Below are positions 47,301 through 59,300 of a DNA stretch of 64,000 nt, piece by piece. The notes under the pieces are model-generated. The model saw only the letters and a program-made list of their open reading frames with translations, had not been told where the DNA came from and made no database searches. The first letter of the stretch is position 1. Every line of letters starts with the position of its first letter. A program made the position numbers and the translations under genes. The stretch covers positions 4,763,172 through 4,827,171 of the forward strand of contig CM069444.1 in assembly GCA_035610835.1 (NCBI GenBank), read 5' to 3'. Origin of the DNA: Ophiura sarsii (lineage: Eukaryota; Echinodermata; Ophiuroidea; Amphilepidida; Ophiuridae).

Positions 47301-50300
47301 ATAGCATCAATCATTTAGGTCCCACTTATAAACTATTTAGTTCTTCCAAATTGTGGCTGCTCACAGTTATGGCATGCTCATATTCCCGTTGTGGCGCATC
47401 GGCCGACATCGGAGTATGAGTTGAAACAATGTCAACATTTATACTCACATCCTTGCGCGTCATCCGAAAAGGTCATCCTTAAAATTGTTGAATTCCAAAG
47501 TTTGAGTTGCATAACTCCAATGGTTCTTGTTTTAGAAGCACAAGGTCACAAGAAATTTGCCCATTGAGTATAAATATACTGGCGGGGTGTTAACCACCTT
47601 TGGCAATTATTCACCACATTTTAGCCTATAATTTCTAAATGGAACATTTCTGGCCCCTAAGATTTTACAGACATAATAATGAGAAAAATATGAGGATTCT
47701 TCTGATATCAAAATATCTTGATGTGAAAATAAAATCATAGCACCCAAAAAGTGATCAGAGCATGCACCTTTAAAAAGTAAGGTTGCACTAATGGGTGGCA
47801 TATTTGTACTTGATCTCAATATCAAATATGATGTAACAATGAAAAGAGTTAAGGCGCATTTATACTCGTAAGGTTGCACTTATGGGTGGCATATTTGTAC
47901 TTGCTTTCAATATCAAATATGACGTAACACTGGAAAGAGTTAAGGCGCATTTATACTCCCATCCTTGCGCGACATAATAATGAGAAAAATATGAAGATTC
48001 TTCTGATATCAAATATCTTGATGTGAAAATAAAATCATAGCCCCAAAAAAGTGATCAGAGCATGCACCTTTAAAAAGTAAGGTTGCACTAATGGGTGGCA
48101 TATTAATTTGTTCTTGCTTTCAATATCAAATATGATGTAACAATGGAAAGAGATAAGGCGCATTTATACTCGTAAGGTTGCACTTATGGGTGGCATATTT
48201 GTACTTGGCGCATTTATACTCCCATCCTTGCGCGTCATCTTACTTCCCTACACAATATGCTGTCGTGATCATTTCAGAAAGGTTTCAGACTGTGCTATTG
48301 TTGTCATACCTCAAAGTCTTAATCCACAGAACCATATCAACCATCTAAGCTTAGGCTATATTAAAAAAATCTCAAAGCTCCCGCGCGCGTTAGTTAATTG
48401 ATGCACGTTAGAAAAAAGAAGAAGAAAAAAACAACTTTTTTTAATTTATTTTTTCAACAACAACAACAAAAAAATCCCAAAATTTCACAGATTTTTATTG
48501 ATCACATCATTTTAAGGTCACTTTTTCAAGGATTACAATATTTCATATTTAAAAAAAAAAACTTTAAAAAACCCGCATTCCGCATTAGGTTTTGAAAAAC
48601 TGAAGAGCTTTGAGACAAAAGATTTTTTTAATATAGCCTTACCTCCTTTCAATCTCTCCAGAATGTTGGTATGACAATGCAGGGATCAGTGCACAGCTTA
48701 AGCCTGACCCCTATGCATTGGTCACACCTGTATTATGTTATGTATGCTCAAGGTTTTACAGTTATCATGTACACCTAAACAAGTAACAGTAAAACAGAGC
48801 ATGCTCAGATAGATGACATGGTGTTACTACGGAAACGGACCTTGGGTCGAACCTTTTACCGTAATCATCATTAACCTTTCAAATAACATAGCATTTCATT
48901 GCTGGTAACTAATTTTGTAGAGTTTTTACACCACAAATTAACAATTTCTGCAGGTATATGCAAATCCAGCGAGAGATTACAGTGTTTGGAACTCTCTCTG
49001 CAAATACAACAAATTAGTCTTACCCATTGGTACTTGGTTTTATCATACAAAAGAGATTTTTCAGAAACCTTTCAAGGTCTATTTCAAGGTAACCAATACT
49101 GGACATGTTTGTACTTATTGTAATGCATTCCTCATCATGGTAACTCCAAATATGGTAACAAATTTTTAATAGTTTTGACATTTTTTTGAAACATTTTGTG
49201 ACATTTTGGAATGTTGTCTGCAGGCGAATGCCGCTTGGAAAGTGATTACTTGGATCCCTGATGATAGAACAAATAAATACCTTACCTTTTCTTGGTTTTT
49301 TGAGCTAATTTCCTGTCACCTTCCACTGAAGTTGTGTTAACAGTCTCGTCTACAGTCTTCTGTTGACGTGGATTGGTCGAGGGTATATTGGAACAGCTAG
49401 CCTCGGTGTCTGGTACTAAGACCGGTGCATCCAAAGTGGGCTGTGAGGGCGCTGCATTGAGTAGATTCAGGCCAGCTGCAAGACGATATCAATCAATATT
49501 ATTTATATCGTGTCTTCTGATTGGTACTAGTGATCGGCCGATCCACCCTAGATCAGGAATTGCTGATCCCTAATCCATTATTCAACAGATCAGCTGATCT
49601 TGATCCCGATATTTAATAAACATTTACAGACCACGTTATATCCTCCTTTGGTTCCCACTCTGAATGATTTACTACAATCTCAATCCACAAAAATAACACC
49701 TTTAAAATAGCTCAAAACTTCGAACCTATCAGCTGGCCCCAGCCATTTATAAAGTAATACATGTGCGACGTAAATTAAGTAAGAGACGCAATAGTCCGCA
49801 TGCGCAATAGCCATTCAGGGGTTGCAGTTATTGATCCCCTCGAAGGAAATCCAAAGTAAACCCAATTTACAAATTACGATAACGTTTCTAGAAAGTCAAT
49901 CTTAAATTCCTATTTTGGTTAGTCACATCAGATTTACGATGTTTCTAGAAAGTAATTATAAATTCCTAAATTTTCAAAAATGTTGGATCGGTTTAGTAGA
50001 TTTTTGCTGATCCCGATCTAGATCCGATCCAGCAAATATCGGCCCGATCAAGATCGACCCATAACTTATTGGTACAAACAAATCTGTGTATTTAGTATGG
50101 AAAGTATTTTGGGGAACTTTCAAAACAATCTTAATTGAAAATTGAAATAGAAAAATAAGGCCCTACCTTTAGATTAAAGTACTATACAAATGAAATACGT
50201 CATACAGTACAACAGATTGTTGAATTTTATAACACTTTAAAAAAATGATTAATTGTTTGTTACATTGATGAAAAATTTCAAAAATGTTTTAAACATAATA

Positions 50301-53300
50301 AATGCCAAAATTGAAAATTTCGAAAATTCCTGGCCCTTCAAAATTTCCGGAAACTTCCCAAAATTCACGGAAACTTTCCACCCCTTTACAACTCTACTGC
50401 AAACCGTGCATTACTCATATTGTGTCTACTCAGACCTACTCACCCTGTGCTACCTTGGGGTTACAGTGTAGTTCTGTGGAAGCGTAGAGTACTGCTAGAC
50501 CAAACTCAGATATGGGAATAGTTTGTAAACCATGCATTACTTATATCGTGTCTACTCAGACCTACTCACCCTGTGCTACCTTGGGGTTACAGTGCAGTTC
50601 TGTGGAAGCGTAGAGTACTGCTAGACCAAGCTCAGATATGGGAATAGCTTGTAAACCATGCATTACTCATATCGTGTCTACTCAGACCTACTCACCCTGT
50701 GCTACCTTGGGGTTACAGTGTAATTCTGTGGAAGCGTAGAGTACTGCTAGACCAAACTCAGATATGGGAATAGTTTGTAAACCATGCATTACTCATATCG
50801 TGTCTACTCAGACCTACTCACCCTGTGCAACCTTGGGGTTACAGTGCAGTTCTGTGGAAGCGTAGAGTACTGCAAGACCAAGCTCAGATATGGGAATAGC
50901 TTGTAAACCATGCATTACTCATATCGTGTCTACTCAGACCTACTCACCCTGTGCTACCTTGGGGTTACAGTGTAGTTCTGTGGAAGCGTAGAGTACTGCT
51001 AGACCAAACTCAGATATGGGAATAGCTTGTAAACCATGCATTACTCATATTGTGTCTACTCAGACCTACTCACCCTGTGCTACCTTGGGGTTACAGTGTA
51101 GTTCTGTGGAAGCGTAGAGTACTGCAAGACCAAGCTCAGATATGGGAATAGCTTGTAAACCATGCATTACTCATATTGTGTCTACTCAGACCTACTCACC
51201 CTGTGCTACCTTGGGGTTACAGTGTAGTTCTGTGGAAGCGTAGAGTACTGCAAGACCAAGCTCAGATATGGGAATAGCTTGTAAACCATGCATTACTCAT
51301 ATCGTGTCTACTCAGACCTACTCACCCTGTGCTACCTTGGGGTTACAGTGTAGTTCTGTGGAAGCGTAGAGTACTGCAAGACCAAGCTCAGATATGGGAA
51401 TAGCTTGTAAACCATGCATTACTCATATTGTGTCTACTCAGACCTACTCACCATGTGCTACCTTGGGGTTACAGTGTAGTTCTGTGGAAGCGTAGAGTAC
51501 TGCAAGACCAAGCTCAGATATGGGAATAGCTTGTAAACCATGCATTACTCATATCGTGTCTACTCAGACCTACTCACCCTGTGCTACCTTGGGGTTACAG
51601 TGTAGTTCTGTGGAAGCGTAGAGTACTGCTAGACCAAACTCAGATATGGGAATAGCTTGTAAACCATGCATTACTCATATTGTGTCTACTCAGACCTACT
51701 CACCCTGTGCTACCTTGGGGTTACAGTGTAGTTCTGTGGAAGCGTACGTAGAGTACTGCAAGACCAAGCTCAGATATGGGAATAGTTTGTAAACAGTGCA
51801 TTACTCATATCGTGTCTACTCAGACCTACTCACCTGTGCTACCTTGGGGTTACAGTGTAGTTCTGTGGAAGCGTAGAGTACTGCAAGACCAAGCTCAGAT
51901 ATGGGAATAGTTTGTAAACCATGCATTACTCATATCGTGTCTACTCAGACCTACTCACCCTGTGCAACCTTGGGGTTACAGTGCAGTTCTGTGGAAGCGT
52001 AGAGTACTGCAAGACCAAGCTCAGATATGGGAATAGCTTGTAAACCATGCATTACTCATATCGTGTCTACTCAGACCTACTCACCCTGTGCTACCTTGGG
52101 GTTACAGTGTAGTTCTGTGGAAGCGTAGAGTACTGCTAGACCAAACTCAGATATGGGAATAGCTTGTAAACCATGCATTACTCATATTGTGTCTACTCAG
52201 ACCTACTCACCCTGTGCTACCTTGGGGTTACAGTGTAGTTCTGTGGAAGCGTAGAGTACTGCAAGACCAAGCTCAGATATGGGAATAGCTTGTAAACCAT
52301 GCATTACTCATATTGTGTCTACTCAGACCTACTCACCCTGTGCTACCTTGGGGTTACAGTGTAGTTCTGTGGAAGCGTAGAGTACTGCAAGACCAAGCTC
52401 AGATATGGGAATAGCTTGTAAACCATGCATTACTCATATCGTGTCTACTCAGACCTACTCACCCTGTGCTACCTTGGGGTTACAGTGTAGTTCTGTGGAA
52501 GCGTAGAGTACTGCAAGACCAAGCTCAGATATGGGAATAGCTTGTAAACCATGCATTACTCATATTGTGTCTACTCAGACCTACTCACCATGTGCTACCT
52601 TGGGGTTACAGTGTAGTTCTGTGGAAGCGTAGAGTACTGCAAGACCAAGCTCAGATATGGGAATAGCTTGTAAACCATGCATTACTCATATCGTGTCTAC
52701 TCAGACCTACTCACCCTGTGCTACCTTGGGGTTACAGTGTAGTTCTGTGGAAGCGTAGAGTACTGCTAGACCAAACTCAGATATGGGAATAGCTTGTAAA
52801 CCATGCATTACTCATATTGTGTCTACTCAGACCTACTCACCCTGTGCTACCTTGGGGTTACAGTGTAGTTCTGTGGAAGCGTACGTAGAGTACTGCAAGA
52901 CCAAGCTCAGATATGGGAATAGTTTGTAAACAGTGCATTACTCATATCGTGTCTACTCAGACCTACTCACCTGTGCTACCTTGGGGTTACAGTGTAGTTC
53001 TGTGGAAGCGTAGAGTACTGCAAGACCAAGCTCAGATATGGGAATAGCTTGTAAACCATGCATTACTCATATCGTGTCTACTCAGACCTACTCACCCTGT
53101 GCTACCTTGGGCTTACAGTGTAGTTCTGTGGAAGCGTACATAGAGTACTGCAAGACCAAGCTCAGATATGGGAATAGTTTGTAAACAGTGCATTACTCAT
53201 ATCGTGTCTACTCAGACCTACTCACCTGTGCTACCTTGGGGTTACAGTGTAGTTCTGTGGAAGCGTAGAGTACTGCTAGACCAAACTCAGATATGGGAAT

Positions 53301-56300
53301 AGCTTGTAAACCATGCATTACTCATATTGTGTCTACTCAGACCTACTCACCCTGTGCTACCTTGGGGTTACAGTGTAGTTCTGTGGAAGCGTAGAGTACT
53401 GCAAGACCAAGCTCAGATATGGGAATAGCTTGTAAACCATGCATTACTCATATCGTGTCTACTCAGACCTACTCACCCTGTGCTACCTTGGGGTTACAGT
53501 GTAGTTCTGTGGAAGCGTAGAGTACTGCAAGACCAAGCTCAGATATGGGAATAGCTTGTAAACCATGCATTACTCATATCGTGTCTACTCAGACCTACTC
53601 ACCCTGTGCTACCTTGGGGTTACAGTGTAGTTCTGTGGAAGCGTAAAGTACTGCAAGACCAAGCTCAGATATGGGAATAGTTTGTAAACCATGCATTACT
53701 CATATCGTGTCTACTCAGACCTACTCACCCTGTGCTACCTTGGGGTTACAGTGCAGTTCTGTGGAAGCGTAGAGTACTGCTAGACCAAGCTCAGATATGG
53801 GAATAGCTCGCAAACCATGTCTACAACATACATAAAAGTCATATCAAACAATTTGTTAATGTTACAGCAGGAGTTAACAAATACAACATGGTTTGAGGGA
53901 AAGTAGTGCAAACTAATGATCCCACTGAGTTAGAAGACTGGTGTCTACCTCCCGATGCGGCGCGGAGGGAGTTAGTCACCAGTCATCCAACACAAAGGGA
54001 CCAGTAGTTTGCACTACTTTCCCGAAATGAACCATGATGTATACTATTTGTTTCATTACACCTCATACATATTTCATTGTCCAAACTAAATTAAAAATTG
54101 AAAAACTGCTTACGTTGCTCCTGTGTAGTGAGCCTACAGGCTACACAGTACACATAGCGAGCAAGAAAACGGATTCAATTCGCCTGTCAGAACAAATATC
54201 ATCAAAACCCGTTTCCTATTCTTCAAAATAATTGCGACTGACCTTCAAGAATTTTTGAATTATTACATGCTCATATCTGTCTGTTTAGTTTCGCGAATTT
54301 CTGCAGATGTTTAGCAGACAACTCCATGTTTGTTGTTGCCAACCTTGTACTTGGCGTCACCATTTAACATTTACGTAATATTCATAGGCTCAAGAATAGT
54401 TTAAGGGGATTGTGCTGATTAGAGGAAAGTAGTCGAAACTTCAGCATGTTTTGTAGTCGTATAAAAACAAACAAGCTTTCGGCAGGCTTTTTTTTATTTA
54501 TCAGACTTTGTTAGAAATGAACCAATCAAAAAAGAGGATACCCTCATAAATATGTATGAGGTGTAATAATTTTATTTCTTGGACAAGTACATTGAATCAC
54601 CCAAGTACCTTTTTCTCTGTAGTACTAAAATCAGTAGAGAGGATAAACTGGACGGTATTTGAAGAATCTTGGGGAGTTACAGTTCATGTTAATGATTTTA
54701 AGGACAGTAAACATCCCCTGGTTCCCAAAATATCCTTCCGTTTCACCTCCCCATTGAGAAAATGGAACCTTCCTTACTGTTTCAAGTGAACCATGACCTC
54801 TCTAATATAATCCTGTGTTTCTTGTGTGTGTGCTTGTGTGTTGTCATCAGGGTCTGCATACATCACAATGCTATCGGGTTTGGTTAGTCGTGTAAAGGTC
54901 TCCTTGTCCCCTTCACTCATTAGAATCACATCACCCCCTCCGAGCTGAATGGTACGACCCAGCTGTTTGAGCTGCATGATGGGAAAACAAGATCATGTAA
55001 TTAATAATTTTATCAATATGTAAATATGAACATATTCAGCGTTACAAATGACAGGCTAAAGAGTTAAATCAGCTCCAAACTGGCGAGAAATGTGCGGTTT
55101 TGATCTCTATGCTTGCAAAAGTCACAAAGCATACATGTGCTACGTTGGCACATGCAAGCGTCATGCATGCGGTTCACAATGCATCATGTTGAGCCATGCG
55201 AGTATTTTGCAAGCCCATGTTTGCAATTCATTCGCTTCTGTAAACTGGTTGGCCAAATTGGAACTGACTGAACTAGAGTAAAATTGTAATATTGTAAAAT
55301 TGTAATTTCCAACAAAATACAAGTGTTTCCTGTCTAGATGGGAAATAGTGGGTAATACTGGATCAAAGTGTGAGATATCGGGTAATACTATTAGTTATCC
55401 CCTGTTTGTTCATGCAATATAGCAAAATATCTATGGTTTGTTTGTCTCCAATATCACATGAAGCGATAGCCGAATGTGATATTGGAAACAAACCATAGAT
55501 ATTTTCTGTATTGCATGAGAACAGACAGGGGTAAAGAATTCATCATTTTAGTAGACAGGAATGCATTTTAAAAAGTAAATGATTAAACTTTAGACATCTC
55601 GAAACCCTAAACACATGGAACATTAAAAGCATTGTTGTCAATTCACCCCTACCCAAATTCACCATACTGCCTTCTCACCCCAAGATATCTAGCACATAGA
55701 TAACTTGGAACCTTAAACACTGGGAACCACCAAAATGACATTGGGAACCACCAAAAAGAATATATTTGCTCGCCGTCATTCACCACATCGCTCATCGAAC
55801 CCCAACATACATTGACCACAACTTAAACAACTTGGAACCCAAAACACTGGGAATCACGGAAATGATACCGGGAACCAACAAAACGACAGGCCAACCCCAC
55901 ATCCCTTATCACCCAAGTCCCCCAACCCACATCCATAACCAAACACCGCCACCCTTTCCACCCTGCAAATGAATCACTAATTATGCATATTTGTTGCCCT
56001 AAATTCAATCAGCTGACAAGAGGCCCGCTATCTACAATAACTCTCCTTACAGTTTGGTAGTTATGAACCTTGTGGTTTTGCTTATAACGTGTAACCAAGG
56101 TTTCCGCATGTTTTTGAAAAAAATATGCAAATGGGCCCAAGTCGACATCAGATCATGAACAGTAATGTCCTCTTTATTTTGCACTAATGCACACATTCAT
56201 AACTGTTACCATTCTTAAGAGGCAGCTTTCACAAATATTTAAGCTGCACACGGCATACGCCATACGCCGGACAGACAGAAATAGTGAGTACATAGTCTCA

Positions 56301-59300
56301 TCCTGATTATACCAGGCGAGACAAAAAGCAACGGTCGAAGGGACTGGACTGTCGATACATGCTTTAGGGAACAGCATATGACCACAACACTGTCAACTAT
56401 GCCTTATTGCCCTTTATAATGCTTTGGCGCGAGTTTTAAAAGCATGGGTCCTAAACCAAACAGGATGCGTGCACACACCGCCGGGCAAAGAACAATGGCA
56501 ACTGTCAACCAAATGCCCAGCATGATGGATGTCACCCCATTTATAGATGTCACTGACGACACAATTTAAACTCACCTGTTTTTCGACCACAAATATGAAG
56601 GTTTTGCCATTGAAAATTCTTGACCTCACAGGATTGGGGTCAAAGTTCACTTCATTTGTGTCAATGGCCTCCTCAACGACGGGTGGACGAAAGCTAAACA
56701 ACAAAGAAAATAGAGTAACAGATAATATAAATGTACAAAGGGAGTCTTTCTCCAGGATTACTGAATAGACACTTGGCATGTTTGTACTTATTACCAAGCA
56801 TTCCTCATGGTGATTCCAAATATGATAATGACATTCAATAATTGTCAAATTTTTGAAACATTTTGTGAAATTTTGGAATGTCGTCTGCCACGTGGAAGTG
56901 TTAAGGAAGAATCTATACGGCAAAATAATAACAAGTTGATCTTTTTAAGTTTTGAAGCAAGAAAATGAAGCTGATATGGTTCTTCACAATGTGAAATTAC
57001 AATTTGAAGAAGCATAGTCCACTAAATCAATGGAGTCAGTTATTTTTCTTGAGTTTAATATTGTTTTAATATCGGAAAAAACATTCCAAACAGTCACAAC
57101 ATGGCTCACACCATTATTTTCAGAGGTTCAAGAAAAAGAAAAATGTGGTAAAATGTGAATTTTAAAAGCTAAGTGCAAGGTCTTCTGAGTCAAACTTTTA
57201 TTTGGTCTAAGGTGTGGTCTTGTAAATGGGCAAGGCCCCTTTATCATAGTTTCCTCCTCTTACTCTGTTATCTGTGGCCTTGTTGTATCTGACTTGGCAG
57301 CCTGTTTCAACGCATGTAGATATTGAGGTGTAACGATGGGGCGGCAACTGATGAGGGCTGCAGTAACCTGTTAGAGAAATGAGGAGACATGTAAAGCCAA
57401 AACGCAGTGTAACTAACGATGTTATTGAAGACATGTTTGTATCAAATCCAAATTGGCGAGAAATTCGCTTATTTTATCTTGTACCATGCAAAAGTAATTT
57501 AAGCGAACATGTGTGATTTTGGAATACAGACAGGTCCCACATGTGATGCACAGTTCGCTTAGTGCACGCCTGTTGTGTTCATGCGTGCCCATGCTCTTCC
57601 TGTATCAATTCACTTTTGTAAGGAGTTTTGCCAATTTGAAAGTGACTAACTAAATTATCACAGACTGCTAACAGGTAAAGATAGCTGCATGTTTCAATGC
57701 ACCATGTAGTTTTTAATGCATGCTTTATAGCGAAGGTGACTAAAAAGCCCTCTGCTTTAGAACTTTAATTGTGTGCAAGGTACTTCTTAATTATATTATT
57801 TTGCTATTTATGTTTGATTCATTTATTATGTGTACATATTTGAACATTTCTTTTGAAAATACTTACTATTTTCTGTATGATGAGGGCCTGCTTGGAAAGC
57901 AGTGCTTGACACTGAAGCTGTTTACCCTCAATAAAGAAAGATTAATCAAACAAACTATGGGCCGACCCAATTTGTTAATAAAAAAACCACGAAATTTACA
58001 AAGGTTTTGAATTTAAAAAAAAAAAAAAATGTTGAAAATTAACCACCTCCAACCAACTCTACCTGAGGTCCGTTTGCTCGTACAGCTTTTTAAAAAAATG
58101 TGTTGCCTAAGGTACAATTATATTTTAATAAGATATAATTATATCCTAATTAAAGGAGTGTGATTCAAAACAATCCATATTCACATCAAAATCAAGACCA
58201 GGTCACCCACTTTTAATGTTAAAAAATAAATAAATCACATTTCACTGGAAATAGTGTACTTTACTAGGTCCCACCCACACACACACGTTTTAAGTCTTTG
58301 TCGGAATAAAACACATCATTCAGATATCACGGGACGCTTAACCGTGTTGTTGATGCATACCTGAGGGGCCTAAAGTACACTTTATCCAATTCATTTTGCC
58401 ATTACCTTGATGGTAACACTGAGTTGTGACATAATGAGCATGGTGCAGTCTTTATTCCAGTCCGATGCCACATGACCACCCAGACTCAACACTAAGGTTT
58501 TGAGCTGTTTCTTCTCAGCACTCGGTATCGAGGAGAAGGCTACCACTAATGAGCTGTATGTCAACCTAAAATATGCAATGGAAATTCATTAATCAGTCAA
58601 TCAACTCAACTCAACTCACTTCAACTCAACTCATCTCAACTTACCTCAACTCAACTCAACTCAACTCAGTTCAACTTAAAAGTGTATGTTCCGATCGCTT
58701 CAGATTTTTTCCCCCACATCAACATATTTTGATATCAAAAGAAAACCCATATATCTGATAAATTCTTGTATCTTTCTTTTAGGCATTCAATATTAGGCTA
58801 TAAAATAGGCCTAATGAAGACCTCGACAAAAGAATTTAATTGTAGTGTCAGGACATAATTAAAGTGTATGGCTTTCTTTTGTTGAGGTATTTTTGTACAA
58901 TACTACCACTATCGATCGGTAGGGTAATGTTATACATTTCCAGTGATTGGAACTAGAATTTAAAAGTGCACTCACTTTTAAATTCCCCATGTACGCCGCC
59001 AGATTAAAATTGTGTGCGCTTTTGTGGTCATTGGAAAATCACTGAAAATAGGTAGATAAATAGAGTATAAGACTTTACCCTGAACTTACTTCCATTTGTT
59101 GGTATTCATCGCCCCAAACACCAGCTGATCGCCATCTTTGAGGGTGACTGAACCACCAAGGGCTATCTTGACGCCATTGACAAGGGTGCCGAATTTGGAA
59201 GAATCTGTTAACGTCACGGTGGGGAGTAGTGGTGGCTTAGCCTGTGTGAAAAACAACATCCCATTTTAATGGAATCAGTCAGGAACACATTATGTTACAA

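Larger units (their letters stand above)
50397..53820 (-). repeat. 27-copy tandem array of an NBN exon plus intron edge (~126-bp unit)
   Basis: Each unit contains, on the - strand, the BRCT2-end exon (AIPISEFGLAVLYASTELHC, then NPKVAQ) and its donor CAGG|GTGAGT plus about 35 bp of intron. Counting the invariant CCTTGGGGTTACAG-type block from 50453 to 53738 gives 27 copies. The spacing is 126 bp, with three copies carrying a 4-bp insertion and three a 1-bp deletion. Only the outermost copy (53729-53820) has the real acceptor. Elsewhere that acceptor is replaced by the junction GAGTAATGCATGGTTTAC. Confidence 0.95.

Noticed and set aside
53790..53808. Acceptor GAG|CTATTCCC for the array exon
   Set aside because: With the two bases left by the previous exon it gives an immediate stop; TGTTGTAG|ACATGG keeps the frame and the conserved HGLR residues.
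50397..53820. CRISPR-like regular array
   Set aside because: Units are contiguous ~126-bp tandem repeats containing an NBN exon, with no unique spacers, in a eukaryotic gene.
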